Origin: Turritopsis dohrnii
Taxonomy: Eukaryota; Cnidaria; Hydrozoa; Anthoathecata; Oceaniidae
Direction: 5' to 3'
NCBI GenBank assembly: GCA_027922465.2
Contig: BQMF02000120.1
Location: 558,001-622,000 of the forward strand
Length of the DNA: 64,000 nucleotides
The notes below the pieces were generated by a model. That model did not search any database. It had not been told where the DNA came from and saw only the letters and a list, made by a program, of their open reading frames with translations. Shown here one piece after another: positions 24,201 to 35,550 of this stretch (the stretch's first letter is position 1; every line of letters starts with the position of its first letter). A program made the position numbers and the translations under genes.

Positions 24201-27200
24201 AAATTACCTTCTGAACAACCTTCAAGTCAGAAGCTTTTTGCAATGCACCATTGTAAATTTCCCATATTAAACAACCTAGACCCCACGAATCAGATGACCT
24301 AAAGTGACATGCATGAAATCAACTATATTAATTCAAAAACATATCTTCACATTTTGTTGGAACAAATTACAGCAAAGATAGCATTAGAAAGAAAATTGAA
24401 ATGTAGGTAAAATACGTTATCAGAAAAAGTCCGTCAGTAAAAAAATTCATCAGTAATAAATATTTTTCACCTACACAAAAATTTGTCACTTTTTACTGAC
24501 AAAATGTTTTTGCCTGGCTCCTATGAAACATATCATAAAATGTTAATTTTTCCTGTTTTTCTTTAGTTGACACATTTAAACATATTATAAATATTGACTA
24601 GTATCCCGGGTAAAACTTTTTACCGAGTTTAACTTCGAAAACGATGTGTCAAATCGGCCTTTACCGTGTGTGTACCCCATGAGGAAAAATTAAATCACGC
24701 AACCATAACTGGAAAGTGTACCCATGTTGTAGAGCTTGAAAAACTGATAAAAAAATTGTATGAGATCATTTCACCAACCATTACAGAGATATCATGGATC
24801 AAAGATCACCCAAAAGCAATTAGGCCCAAATTTTTCATCACCCTATCCCCTGTATCGCGAGCCTCAGTTATCTCTATTGGTTCCCGAGATATTTTCCATA
24901 AAACATTGCGTTCATTTGGGGATGATGCAATGCAATGATCCCCCCTCATGATCATAAAACAAACTGACGTCAAATGCCACGTGCTTTTATACTAATCGTG
25001 AAAAAAGTGTCTCTTGCCTCTCCGTGGTTTTATGCGGACATAAGAACTGTAATATTTAATTAAATATATCACTCTCTAAAATATAAGTAGGATGCACAAT
25101 CGCGGATTATTATAATAAGATATATTATATCAATCCATTATATTGGAACTAGTGTGTCTTCATTTATTTGCAAATCAATTCTGCTAGACTGACTTTCAAA
25201 CTTACATATTCTATTTATTTCCACGAATTAAGCAAAAATATGGTCAGTTATATCAGGTCTGTTATTTCTTATTTATTTATTTATTCATGTTTATTCAGGA
25301 TAGCCTCTTCAGTTCCTTGAGGTACTGTTATCAATGAGGGTCCTGCCAAGGAGGTCCTAGAGCATTTAAAGCCCCCATTTGGGCTACAGAAGCTGTAATG
25401 ACAGGAACCGCTCAAGTAGTCAACCATCCTAGACATCATTCCTACTCTCTTGTTGAGTGCTAAGCAGAGAGGAATGAGTCACACTGTTATAGTTGCTGGC
25501 ATGACTTGGTCAAGGATTAAACCAGTGACCTCCCAAGCAGGAAGCGAGCACTATACCACAAGGGTACCAGTCAGTGTATTTAAGCTACAAAATAGAAAGT
25601 ACTGTCCAAAAGACAAAATTTCGTCACTTTTTACAGACTGATTTTTTACTGATAAGGTATACATTTTCAAACTACTAAAAATTAAAATTTAAGTTACTAA
25701 GTTGAAGTTATTAAGTTATCTCACCAAAGTTCTTTTCTCCTGTTTTCTTTACCTTCAGGTGGATCATATCTGGCTAAATATGGTAGTTTAGCAACTGAAT
25801 CAGTATTTGCAGAATGCATATATTCAACACCACTTAATTTCCATTCGCCATCCAATCCAACAAAGATTGAATACATGTTAACATTTTCATGAATCAGGTT
25901 GCCATTATTTATTAGGAAACTCAAACCATTCTAAATAACGACAAATTATAATTGTATCTGAATGACGGTTTTAAAAGCTTTTCAGGGTTACAAAGTCTTT
26001 ATGAAAACTTACCGTAACCTGATGCAGACCCCACGTAATCAGGTTAGGATTTCTACCATCCTCTTCATCAAGAAATGTTGAAAGAGGGATTACCGGCTCC
26101 GTAACAACATAAACCAATGACTCAGACTAAATGAAATAAGATCAAAATAAAATAAAAACCACTATAACAATAAATTCGATTTGAAAGACTATTTTTTTTT
26201 GTTTTTATACAAGCCTACAAAGGTCTACTTGAAATGATTTGTCCTCTCATAAAGACAGAAAAGATATTTCCATAGATAGGGTAAACAATCAATGCATCAG
26301 TTAAAAGCAGGATTGGCATAACAGTAATATGTTCAGCTGGCACACCAGAGACTCCAGATTCGAGTCACCCTCTAGACGAACATGAAATTCCCTCGTGGTA
26401 CTGCTACCAGCTCGTTGCACCGTGAAGTCTTCAGATGTTTCAGGGTCAATTAGGGTTGGGCGAAGGACAAGTTATAAATTAGTGTCAAATTACGTTGAAT
26501 GTCAGCTGGAGTGGAAAGCAACCTCCCTTGAAGTGCCCATTGAATGAAACAGAATAGAAAATTCGGGCTTGGGAGAGTTGAACTAGAATAATAAAAAAAT
26601 AGTCTTTATTTCTCATATTACTCACTTCAAAACCATCAATATATTTGATGATATTCGGATGTCTCAATGTTTTAAGTCTTTTATGAGCAGTCTTTGCGAG
26701 GTGTACCTTGAAAATGTCAATTAAACATTCTTCAGTGCAAAACTAAGCATACTCACCTGCATTTATTTGTATACAATGAGATATCTCATCGTTTTATTTC
26801 ATCAGAAACATGGAAAGATGGATAACAGTCAAAATAAAAACCTTAAGCCACAATTATAAATAGCGTAACCAAAAGCTTATACATTTCTAACTGCAAATTT
26901 ATGTTATTTTATTAAATTTCATCCTACGTCCAGAGGTCATCTTCAAATTTAGCAATAATACATTTTAAATCTTAGGATGTGCACACAATGTTAAAAGTAA
27001 GGTAGGTCCGTTTTGAAATTGTAACAATATTGAAGTTGATTCAAAACCTGATTTATAAGCATTACCTGATCTGGTGATGATACCTTCCCATCACATATGA
27101 AAACGGATACTATATCACCATTTGTCTACAATTAACGGAATATTCATCATTATTAACATCCCAAAATGGAAACATAAACAAAAGTAATAAAACAATTATA

Positions 27201-27353
27201 ATTTAATTTTATACAAACCCGTTTCTTCCCATGATGAAGGCTCCAAATGGATTTGGATTCAAAATCTGAAGATATTTTCTCACCAATGTCATATTGAAAA
27301 TCCTTTCCAGGACCTTGTCCAGCCTTTCCAATCAAATTCCAGAAACCTTGCAT
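12236..27353 (-). CDS. SCYL1: SCYL1-like pseudokinase (complete, 21 exons)
   Basis: Exons in transcription order: 27353-27219, 27125-27066, 26706-26626, 26126-26013, 25930-25725, 24298-24208, 23333-23178, 22942-22784, 22709-22602, 22164-22051, 21974-21885, 15051-14989, 14904-14716, 14594-14516, 14436-14266, 14096-13975, 13532-13464, 13337-13203, 13130-12999, 12829-12809, 12574-12236. All junctions keep frame, giving 877 residues (human SCYL1: 808). Landmarks: N-terminal pseudokinase ([41 protein letters not shown]), HEAT repeats (exons 7-13: [60 protein letters not shown]), [14 protein letters not shown], an acidic W/D-rich tail, a coiled coil and a C-terminal [12 protein letters not shown] resembling the COPI-binding end. 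SCYL1 acts in Golgi-ER retrograde traffic. Two receptor-channel genes lie in intron 11 (15052-21884) on the other strand. The 21-nt exon 20 is inferred from phase only. Confidence 0.93.
15052..17330. other. First part of SCYL1 intron 11
   Basis: Apart from the short-palindrome cluster at 15556-15741, no gene or recognisable element is visible. Channel copy 2 begins at 17331. An inexact 12-13-bp duplication (AATAGATATA / AGATATAATT with GGTGCAGGAATAT twice) lies at 15072-15145. Confidence 0.4.
15556..15741. repeat. Cluster of five CTGTCCTTGTTGACAG imperfect palindromes
   Basis: The 16-bp word CTGTCCTTGTTGACAG (CTGTC and GACAG arms, 6-bp loop) occurs exactly at 15556-15571. Variants lie at 15599-15614 (loop CTGGTT), about 15659-15674 (left arm degraded), 15697-15711 (right arm degraded) and 15726-15741 (loop CTTTTT). 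Spacing is irregular, 29-60 bp, with unrelated sequence between. The site is in SCYL1 intron 11, about 1.6 kb upstream of channel copy 2. It could be a protein-binding array or a remnant of a repeat; the sequence alone does not decide. Confidence 0.6.
17331..18650 (+). CDS. Ionotropic-receptor-like protein with K+-channel-type pore, copy 2
   Basis: Intronless, 439 codons from the ATG at 17331. An upstream in-frame ATG at 17289 exists, but 17331 gives the signal-peptide start that matches the two paralogues. Order: signal peptide ([10 protein letters not shown]), S1 lobe ([32 protein letters not shown]), first membrane helix (about 163-185), pore with [15 protein letters not shown] near residues 205-217, second helix ending [11 protein letters not shown]2 lobe ([14 protein letters not shown]) and a third helix near 413-433, then a short tail. 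TTVGYGD is the classical K+ filter; most animal ionotropic glutamate receptors lack it. The S1 Arg position is Lys (GIYKDPTSE). It lies antisense inside SCYL1 intron 11, 1.3 kb upstream of copy 3 in the same orientation. A ligand-gated K+ channel is an inference. Confidence 0.87.
   Translation: MANLQKTSIMICCLFQVIFSINVVSEDREKYNLTIHLVAWKNNPPYVYENSTTGTCEGMVLEHLQYIRNSCLPFYKTIRINTHPINSIEQILKYMKNPQQMLSDINATRDDLIFIFGIYKDPTSEFSSSKLVRSNGIVLIARNTDALLINKLIKGIPSSFPVIYLAILMAILVAFFITLFESLVEHDLHFSFSKNFLTYVWFSIITMTTVGYGDIVPKHSISHIISICWTVFSLMLISMLTATVMNEVQNEMSVEGERLATLRNSFEETRTSTLGAYNVIYNSYEEIFEGVLNNEAKAALIDLNVASFYFESHPELLPQIKLLKIIKRHLSFQYIPLFQIHETIDKREDIAFDGKYHKLFYACSKPIINQLTSTNHQLHLKEKYTHFPSMAAYYVRPLTDIFDDSDYGILKYTSAIVFTLIMLLFCLEIVNRYKPEKQD
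18651..19995. other. Spacer between channel copies 2 and 3 (in SCYL1 intron)
   Basis: No gene is visible. It is AT-rich and contains a short TA microsatellite at 19673-19684. The promoter of channel copy 3 should lie near its right end, but no clear core element can be named. Confidence 0.4.
19996..21402 (+). CDS. Ionotropic-receptor-like protein with K+-channel-type pore, copy 3
   Basis: Intronless, 468 codons. Signal peptide ([14 protein letters not shown]), S1 lobe ([29 protein letters not shown]), first membrane helix (about 164-184), pore [15 protein letters not shown] with the filter near residues 208-213, second helix ending [11 protein letters not shown]2 lobe ([14 protein letters not shown]), third helix about 413-433, and a charged cytoplasmic tail longer than in copy 2. 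Of the three copies only this one has Arg at the position matching the S1 ligand-binding Arg ([10 protein letters not shown]), and Asp in AALID matches the S2 acidic ligand contact. The fold recalls bacterial GluR0 and the rotifer AvGluR1, which pair a glutamate-receptor ligand domain with a K+ filter. It sits 480 bp downstream of SCYL1 exon 11 (read on its own strand) and antisense to it. Confidence 0.88.
   Translation: MVDCKKFIITLFCVHHIVQSVDIISKDKHKFNLTIHLVAWKNNPPYVYQNSTTGTSEGMVIEHLQYIRNSCLPFYKTIRINIHPINSIEQILKYMKNPQQMLSDINATQDDLIFILGIYRDHTSEFSSSTLVRSNGIVLIARNTDVLLINKLFKGIRSSSPVIYLAIMMAIIVAFFVTFFESFAEKSSYLSFSRSLPTSIWFSIITMTTVGYGDIVPKHFMSHVISLCWVILSLLLTSMVTATVMNEAQNEISVQGEKLATLRNSFEETRTSTLGAYNVKYNSYEEIFEGVLNNEAKAALIDINVASFYFESHPELLPETKLLKIVKKVKSLQRIPLFQIDDTIRERRYVALHAGYLTSFRTCEQLISRTNMYTPEQIYLNEKYTRKPSILPFYVRPLTDIFDQSDYGMVKYTSITVFSLIILAVCIEIANKYLQVLNERDNSLEEIGRENESHTCKAEKMEETIVKT
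23439..24188. mobile_element. Long-TIR foldback MITE, TA duplication (mariner-like)
   Basis: The left end is CCGGGTGAGTTAAAAAAAAG and the complement of the right end is CTGGGTGAGTCAAAAAAAAG, each flanked by TA (23437-23438 and 24189-24190). The inverted similarity continues for roughly 200 bp, including the words GTCCATAACTTTTTTTCTAC and CTTGTAAAAAATCTTT. TA duplication suggests a Tc1/mariner-type transposase acting in trans. It is in SCYL1 intron 6, and no protein is encoded. Confidence 0.75.
24415..25657. mobile_element. TA-flanked CCTTA-family element with a SINE inside
   Basis: The complement of the right end reads CCTTATCAGTAAAAAATCAG and the left end CGTTATCAGAAAAAGTCCGT, each next to TA (24413-24414 and 25658-25659). 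TGACAAAATTTGTC-like words recur just inside both ends. It fills most of SCYL1 intron 5. The SINE at 25262-25575 is nested in it. No transposase frame is visible. Confidence 0.5.
25262..25575 (-). repeat. tRNA-derived SINE with (AAAT)n tail
   Basis: On the minus strand the head reads GTGGTATAGTGCTCGCTTCC (A-box-like) followed about 25 bp later by GGTTTAATCCTTG (B-box-like), i.e. an internal pol III promoter of tRNA origin. A ~220-bp body follows, ending in an AAATAAATAAATAA tail at 25262-25280. This is the standard SINE layout. It is nested in the CCTTA-family element in SCYL1 intron 5. Confidence 0.75.
26308..26480 (+). repeat. Degenerate tRNA-derived SINE fragment
   Basis: GGATTGGCATAACAGT resembles a tRNA A box and CCAGATTCGAGTCACC a B box. 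The body word GTGGTACTGCTACCAGCTCG matches GAGGTACTGCAACTAGCTCA in the SINE at 43446, so the two belong to one family. It lies in SCYL1 intron 3. Confidence 0.55.
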
Positions 27354-28302
27354 ACTATTTACTCCTTTTGAGTGAAAAAATATTGAAGCATTTATCAAGA
27401 GGAAATCCCAACAGAACTATTCATTTGAAATTATATAGAATCATAAGGTACGAAAGTGCAATAGCGCCAAATAAATGAACATTCTGATCATATTATAATA
27501 TGCATCCATACTCACTAAAATTGGCCACATATACTAAACCAAGCACAACTTCCTTTATTTTTCCTAATGTTATTCAATGAAATTAAAAAACATCTTAGCT
27601 TCCCACTCCCTACGCATGAGTTGTGGTCAGTTAGGAACAACTTCTAATGAAGCTATAAAGCCCTATTTAGAGGAATGATGCCTAGTTAGGTGAAGTCAGC
27701 AGTCTAAAGCCACATAGCGCTTAAATAGGCAGGGATTTTTCCAAGCACTTTTGGCTACTACTGTTTTTGGTAGAGAAGATTGAGTTATACAGTCCAGGGA
27801 ACAGCCTGGTGGGCAAAGCCCCAGGAAGCTCCGCAGTTTTAGTGTTTTCCGCAAACAGGCCTTGGATTGAGAGGTGTGCAAACGCTCACTCAAAATTACC
27901 TGCAACGGTGATGCAAGATGCTACCATTATAAAGCATATAGAAATTCTGAACATAAGAATGTATAAGATGAAATGTTTTCAAAAGTTAGCAACGGAGGTC
28001 GTTCCCACTAGGAACAGAACATTTGGTGAATAATGGCCTAATATACCTAAGTTATATCTTGTCATTAAGTTGAACATGCTTTGTTTCATATAAATAGTTA
28101 AGTATGTTTTTAAGTCACCCTACCAGCAAAAATAATTTCCCAGTTTGAACATTATACCCAAAAAAAGATCAAGATCGCATTTTATGGTGAACATAAGCTG
28201 TGGTCTTAGCTATGTGTTTTTGCTGCTAACATAACCTACAGAAGATCGCAGCATGTCTTGTGGTTGTTTACTCTCTCAAAACATGTCTTTAAGTATTAGT
28301 TA
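27354..28302. other. Upstream of SCYL1; no clear gene
   Basis: This should contain the SCYL1 promoter and 5' UTR, but no core element can be named. The word AGTTAGGAACAACTTCTAAT at 27628-27647 recurs in near-identical form at 31782-31801, so both lie in an uncharacterised repeat. GGATTTTTCCAAGCACTTT near 27732 recurs inverted near 29995-30013. Confidence 0.4.
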
Positions 28303-29896
28303 CTTGGGGTAATTAAGGGACAAAATCAACAAATCTTTCAATTATTTTTCACTCGCTGCATCTATGGCCGCAATATTTGGTCATTTATGATAGTTAGGTT
28401 TCTAATTTTGAGAAAATAAAAGTGGTTTAGGCCAGTATCTTTCAGTTCGAACCAGAACCGCATCAAAAGTTGTCTGATTATTACCCCGGGATTTGGGGTA
28501 ATTAAGGGACAGGCCTGGGGTAATTATGGAACTTGTCCCGTAAATACCCCATTCAATAGTATCCTGCTGTGGGGTAAAAATGGAATGCAAAGTAAAAGCA
28601 ATGTAAATGAGCAATGTAAAAATTTACATTGATCGGTTATCCAGATTCAAGTTGCGCATGGAAAGAAGTTGACATCGATATTAAACCAGCGCTCGAAATA
28701 ACGGCCGGTCACCGGTCATTGACCGTCTGAAAATTTGTTGTGACCTCCCTAATTTATTTTTGGCAGATCATTATAAAAAAGAAATGAATTTAAAAATGAA
28801 ACGATATTTATTTAAAACAATCATTTTTTTAGTTTACTTTGTGACTCTTCTTCTTCATAATTAAAAACACCATACTTTTAAGTATGGCGTCATCTGTTGA
28901 AAGTGATATTCTTTTTATATTTAAGTTGATTGTTTATTTTCTTCCAATAGAATATTTTATTTGCATGTTCTTACTATAATGAATGAACTCATTGTTGTAA
29001 TTCTTCAAAATAAGAAAGTGAAACAGGGGTGCATTACTTCTTGTGTTTGTGAAATAATTCTAAAAATGCATTACTTTAGAACAGTACGTTTTGATATTAC
29101 TTTTATCGACTAGCATTATTTTCAACTATTATTTTACTGAAAGTGTTTTGTTTTTTTAATTTTCTGTACTAATACAATTTTTAAATAGTAAAATCAAAGA
29201 AGTTCCTACCCCCTAGATGCGGAGATATTTACGTTACGAGAGATATTTTTGTTTTATCACGGTTTAGGCTATTGATATTATGTTATATTATGCATATATT
29301 ATGTGCATCACATTTGTTATGTTACATGTTGATATCATGTGAGATTCTTGTGTTATTTTCTTACTTTAAACCCCGTCTTAGATAACTGATTAATGGCATA
29401 TTGCATCAAGATTGACCTTAACAAACCCCAGAATTCAAAAACCATAACTGTTTTCATTTTGCATGTCATGTAAAGTTAGCCCAGGTCCCATTATTTTCGT
29501 CTATTTATACGAATAATCTTAGCATTATTTAGCTGTTTAGAACGTTATTTGGAAAGCAAAATCGTCGATTTTTTCGGGGGCTTCGCCCCCAGACCCCCTG
29601 ATTAAATTTTTTTACTCACACTTTGTGCTCACTTTTGTGACCGGCCAAGATTTATTCTTATTTCGAGCGCTGATTAAACACAGCAAAATCGCACTTTAAA
29701 AATAGAAAAATGACATGAAAAGATGGATCCAGTTAGAACTACCATACTAAAACTGGAATGAATCAGTTATAAGTATCAAAACAAAGTTCATATGTTAGGT
29801 TATCATTGGTATTTTTGAGTAGTTTTGCTTGACTAGCTTGATTTTTCTATGTTCCTTAATTGCCCCATTATTTTAAGTGTCCCTTAATTACCCCAG
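28303..29896. mobile_element. TIR element with GGGGTAATTAAGGGACA ends, split by a nested hAT-like MITE
   Basis: Left end CTTGGGGTAATTAAGGGACA; complement of right end CTGGGGTAATTAAGGGACA. Further copies of GGGGTAATT(A/T)A lie inside the left arm (28494-28530), a subterminal repeat pattern. Its interior is split by the 986-bp element at 28687-29672. I could not define a target duplication, and no coding frame is convincing. Confidence 0.6.
28687..29672. mobile_element. Nested hAT-like MITE, 7-bp duplication
   Basis: Both ends read CAGCGCTCGAAATAA inward and are followed by a CGGCCGGTCAC / TTGGCCGGTCAC word. ATTAAAC flanks at 28680-28686 and 29673-29679. It is inserted into the GGGGTAATTAAGGGACA-ended element and so is younger than it. 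The superfamily is likely hAT from the CAG(N)G start and the 7-8-bp duplication range. There is no coding frame. Confidence 0.75.
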
Positions 29897-30249
29897 TTGA
29901 CTACACGTTAAAGAATTTTTAACTGACAATGAATGATTGAGTTTCTAAACTCAATTCAACATTGAGTTTCAACTACCGGTAAATGGTTGTTGGAAAGTGC
30001 TTGGAAAAATCCTAGGTGCAGAAAAAATTAAAAGATGAAAAACATTCAGAAATATTGAATATTTATAAATATTATTCCTGGCCGCACGATCTTTTCGATT
30101 GTAAAGTGTTTACATAATGGTTGAGAGTGTTTTGACAAAAAAAATTGAAAAATTTTATACATAGCCGGAAGTCCAAAACACAGCTTAGATATTCACCGCT
30201 AAATTAACCAGCATATCTCCAAGTTAGTGGATGATTGGTCTAACTTACA

Positions 30250-31058
30250 CAGGCCTGGTCGTAAGAGGCGTGCGATCGCACACGCGCGCCTCCGCACACG
30301 CCAAGATTTATTTACGCATGTGGCAATCACACGTCTGGCTTGTAATGACAAGTGTGATAACAAATGTTTATTTAAAAGTCAACAAAGATCTGTCCCAAAA
30401 TGTTGAAAGTTTTGCTTCAGAAATTGTTCATGTGCTATGATTAAATTTTACAATAACGGAACAAAACTTTTCAGAAGTAAGGTCTTCAATCGCTTTGGAA
30501 TACAGTAATGGTTTTGAATTAAAAATCAGTGCTCACAAATTTTCTTTGTTTGGTAGTAGAAAACAAGTCTACTCAGTGAAATCCACTGAGGAATGAAGAA
30601 GGAGCTTTGTGCGCATGATTTTATTATGTATTATATAATTTAATTGCATTATGTAGTTTTAATGGAACGGAAACGTCTTTAATTTACTTCAAAAACCATT
30701 TGAACTTCAAACCAAAACGATGGAGAGTAATACAAATTTTTTATTTTCAGGTTTTATTTTTCCTCTTTATCAATGTTTGAATAAATTTTATTTAGGGTCA
30801 AAGTAATCTTTATGGCTAAGTTTTTACGTACCAAATCTTTAGTGTTTAAATTCATTCTCCATGGAAATCTCATTATTTTTACATATATGACACATTTCAA
30901 ATTTGACTTATCATACAGAATGAAGATTGTTGATCTTAACTGGAAAAAATTGATCGCAACATCTGTCAAAAATTTACATGAGCGCACGCCATAACTGATA
31001 TCGTCAATTAAGGCGTGCGATGACCACACACCTGCTAATTTTTTTACGACCAGGCCTG
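30250..31058. mobile_element. hAT-like MITE, 6-bp duplication
   Basis: Ends CAGGCCTGGTCGTAA in both directions; CTTACA flanks at 30244-30249 and 31059-31064. GGCGTGCGAT occurs subterminally at both ends in inverted orientation (30268 and 31012). The interior has no convincing transposase. Confidence 0.75.
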
Positions 31059-31064
31059 CTTACA

Positions 31065-34000
31065 GAAAATTGCTATAAAACTGCTATAAAAGTCAAAGTA
31101 GATATAAGTCTAATTATTTTTATTTTTTCAATGGTATGAACATCTCTACCACCAAGTTTCATTGAAAGTGGAGATGGTAGGTGACAGACTGTCCCACAAT
31201 TACATGGAATGACCCGTAGCTTAATTAAGCTGCATAATAATACGCTTAGTTAGCCATTTTAATATTGTCAAGGAAATATCTCGTTTGTTCTGCAAAGGAT
31301 TTTTCTACAAATGAGGTGATATGATCCAAGATGATACTATCCATCAAAACATACACTTATCATGGTGCGAATTGGTTGTTTTAACAGTAAAAATATCCAA
31401 AAAGAATGTATACGCTTGATATTGGGTGTTAAGCGAGAAAATAGCTTAAATAGCTCCAAATCATTTTTCATCATGAAGGAAGAAGCAAATGATAATAATA
31501 ATAGGTATTGATGATGTCTTTCAAAATGTTTACGTGCTCTAAATTATAATATTGAGAACAAAGAAAAAGAAGAAAATCACAATTAATGTAATGAGAATAA
31601 CTTTTATCTATCTGGAAATATACCACTCTCCTGTAAAAAAAACCAAAACATTAAACCAACTTTTTACCACTCACTTGTGGTGACTGAATAGTAATACTGT
31701 ATGCTTGAGTTAATAAGTCAAACTAAAAATCCCTTTTGAAATTCTGCTATTTTTTATTCTAATTCTTTTATTACCACCAGTTAGGAACAATTTCTAATTA
31801 AGCTTAGGGGAGCTTAATTCATCTAATTTGACTGCAACTCAGCGAAGTCTCTCTTATACTTTCTATAAAATTTTAAACGAGAGTCTGGCTCATCGATCTG
31901 AGCCTGAGGTTCATTACCAAGCTTCAAGAGAAAAACTATTTGCTTTGCCCAGAAAAGCGTATAAAAACTATATTTTTTGAAACATATTAGATATTTTTCT
32001 AGCAGTAGTAAAACTCAAATTGCTAATTTCTCGTTTCGTGTCACTTTGTATTTACAAAATTCGTTTCGTGTGAAGTAGACACGGAACTTTGTTTAATTTG
32101 CAGAATATTGCATGCACCACACCACCATCTTCCTCTCCTCCCTCTTCTTAAGTGGTAGGTGCTTAAAAAGGGATTCGCCATAGTCACTATGATATATAAT
32201 CTCTTATTCCCAGGAGCAGCCACGAATGTTGCAAACACAAAAAGGTTGATAAGATGGAACCAAGGATGAGGAGTTTATTACACACAACACTCACTCCTCG
32301 CAATTCGAAAATTCCGGAGATGAAAAAGTATTCGATTCGATTACCTTATTCGTATTAATTTAATGCGGGATAAATTTTTTGCGGGATAAAATTTTGTTAT
32401 TTTTGCGAATAAAGACCGAAAAAATTTGTATTTTCCGATACTTATTTTTGCAAATGAAAAACAACGGGGCCAAAGGACATTAGAGCAGTTTTAGTACAAA
32501 AAGAATTGGCGTTCCTAACAATATTGTAGAAATAAATGATGATGAATGAACGCAAAATCTATTTTTATTTTATTGTATGTATGCATCTAAGATAAAAGTA
32601 TCAAATCAAGAAAAACCTAATTTCTTCAAAATTTTTATGCACGAGTAAGTTTTTCGAATAATCAAATATATGGTAAGAAAAGTGAAATTCAAAGTAGAAA
32701 AAAATTGGACAAATTTTTGGGAATGCCTGTTTTTGCAAAAATTCTGCGATATAAATTTCTACGAATGCTTGTTTTTGAAAGTTTTGCGGGGTTAATTTGG
32801 GGCCAAATTCATCTTGAAAAAATCTTGAAAAAATGGTTGACATCATTTGTGAACAATTCCTTTACACTTTCTAGTTGTTTGCTCATCGCTGTTGACGACC
32901 GATGAAGTTCAAAGAGACAAGAACAAGAAAACAAAAAAACAAATACAAATACCTTCTTCTTTATGATTATGTATTGTTATTTATCGTTATTATTGAAAAT
33001 TAATCCGGAATTAAAAACTTCATTAATATCTACAATATTTATAATATTTACAATGTAATCAGATGGAGCAGGTTTCCAGAATTCAAAAATGCCGCTGTAA
33101 GTAGGGTCCCAACTGTTGTTAGTATTCATTGTGTTTATGTTGTTCATAAAGGTAAACAGGCCCACACACGTCAGCTCTCAAGGTTACTGGGGGAAGGGTA
33201 AACTGATGCTCTATAGGCTTCACATCCCTCAAGTTCCAATCATCATGAGGTTCATTTGTTAAAAAGATTGGTGATTGGTCACTTTTAAGGTACAACGGTA
33301 TTGGACCTTTTTTGTCCGGTATGACGGTACTTGGTGAAAGGATTGACTGGGATTACGGTATTTCATCTTCTGCCGGTAATGGTAAATCACCCGTTTTTGT
33401 GCCGGTATTTCGGTATTTATGTTCAAAAAATCCGGTATTTCGGTATGGGGTAGTTTGTCATATTATACACGTGATCATGATGTAATAACGCGCTGGAGTT
33501 GCTTCCGTTAAAAATAATATGGCGGTCAAAGTGACGGAAATTTGCACGGGTTCGCCTACGAAGTTCTATTTTGCTCCGTGGCTTAATTTATACGATTATT
33601 ATTGCTGATTTAAGCAGTTTCAAGTCCTTAGCCGAAAGCATGGCTTTGGAACATTCAACAGCATGTTTTTGTGAGAGAATAACAGTGAAGTTGCCGTTGA
33701 AAGCGAAGAAAAAGCAAGAAAATTGTGGGATTTCATAGGTGTGTTAGGTGCTAGCTCTTACTAGCCGATTTTTGTGAGTTATGAAGTTTTCCCAGCCATA
33801 AGAGAAATGAAAATGAGAAGACAATACATTAAATATTAATGGGGAAAAAACTAGAGATACCAGTGTTTTTTTGTTTTGAAGATATTTTACTCTAAACTCT
33901 ACGAAAAAACCAACATCCACTACCTAAGAATTATGATAACACAAGCAACTTCTATGCATCCTTGTAGACATAAAAGGTAAGCACTGAGTCTTTCTTGAAG

Positions 34001-34089
34001 GGAAAAACTTGCCAATGTTTTTGTTTGTTTTCATCTTATTTCCTTCAAAATCTTAGGAGTCTGTTGGACACATTTCACGCAAAGCAACA
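31065..34089. other. Gene-poor interval
   Basis: No gene is recognised. At 32344 a CCTTATTCGTATTAATTTAA end preceded by TA marks one end of a CCTTA-family element whose other end I could not find. At 33290-33450 the word CCGGTATTTCGGTA recurs several times and looks like old hAT-type subterminal sequence. Confidence 0.4.
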
Positions 34090-34962
34090 ACAGAATCTCA
34101 CAGTTTCGAAATGAATATTTTTATAACTGATCAAAATCAAATTCACTATCAAAATTAACAGGTAATTGATCATCAGACAGTACAAGTCAAATTTTCTCTT
34201 TCTGGTAACCTTTTGCTCTGGTCTCAACCTTTCGGAATTACGATTCACCCTGATGTGGTGCTCCCTCGTCATACTTAACAAACGACGACTGTTTGGCTTC
34301 ATTCTGCAAAACATTCTGGGTGAGATTTTATAGCTTGTTCACTATTTTTGTAGAAATTCAACGAGATGGTCTTCCAACATAATGCATTTTTACAGTCATA
34401 CTCTTTGATGGAAATTTCTGGCAAAAATACACATCAGATCCTCAATGATGTTCTCTAAAATATTATGTATATATACTATTTTTGTAGATTATGCTTTCTG
34501 TTTGGATAATGATTTTGCTTAAGAATTCTTACTTACCTATTTGTGCAATACACTCTGTTTCACCACATTTTTTATGGCTTTATGACCTAACGAATATTTG
34601 TGAAATAAGAGCAATTTTATGCTGTTTGAATACGACTAAATTACAAACAAGAGTGAACAGAATTTTGAATTACTACCTTCAGCATTTTGTGCACATGGTT
34701 ACCAACGAAACTCTTTCCTTGGATAAACTGTTTGTTGGACATAGGGTTTATTTTATATGATAAGATTGCATCGAAATTTAATGGCATTTTTGCTTTTCCT
34801 GAGTCAGTTTTCATTTTTTCTGTAAATATTTGATTATTATGCTCAATCGATTTTTTTAAATTTCTTCCCTTAAGGTAGATGTACATGAATTGGCTTTTTC
34901 TTAATTATTAAACTTTTTTTAGTGATTTAATTTGCTCAAGCTAGATAGAATAAAAAGTATTA

Positions 34963-35341
34963 CCTTATTCGTATTAATTAATGCGGGGTAAGCTTTTGCA
35001 ATACTTATTTTTGCTAATAACGACCGAAAAAATTTGCATTTTGTGATACTTATTTTGATACTTATCATGGTCATTTGAAAAAAATTGTGACACTTATTTT
35101 TATGAATGATGAAAAAACAGATTTTTTGAAACAATTTTTTTTATGGGTCAAAGAAAGACTTTCAAGAATTACAGTTTAGAAATAACGGAACAAGTATCAA
35201 TTCAAAAAATGATTTGGACAAATTTTTGCGAATGTGGCAAATTTGAAAAAAATTTGTTACATTAATTTTTGTGAATTTGGGCCAAATTCGCAAAAAAATA
35301 TATCACATGATTTTATCCCGCATTAACTAATACAAATAAGT
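34963..35341. mobile_element. TA-flanked CCTTA-family MITE
   Basis: Left end CCTTATTCGTATTAATTAAT; complement of right end ACTTATTTGTATTAGTTAAT; TA flanks at 34961-34962 and 35342-35343. GCGGGGTAA / GCGGGATAA follows at both ends. Non-coding. A related left end is at 32344. It interrupts the RAG1-like relic. Confidence 0.65.
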
Positions 35342-35550
35342 TATACTCCTATCTTATTGTATTTATATAATTATAAATTGTAATAGTTCAGTTTCTATTA
35401 CCAATGTTGTATATATGTATATATTCATTAATGACTGAGATGTGTGCTTAGCCTGGATCCACCTGAAACTTAACATATTTGTTCTTTCTGTTTTTTACTT
35501 TTCTTTTGATGACACGAAAGGCAGTTTTTTCAGTTTCATTTTGCTAGATA

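Noticed and set aside
27727..30013. Inverted GGATTTTTCCAAGCACTTT words as TIRs of one large element
   Set aside because: Match of only ~19 bp, no flanking duplication, and similar words occur elsewhere (43265); too weak to call.
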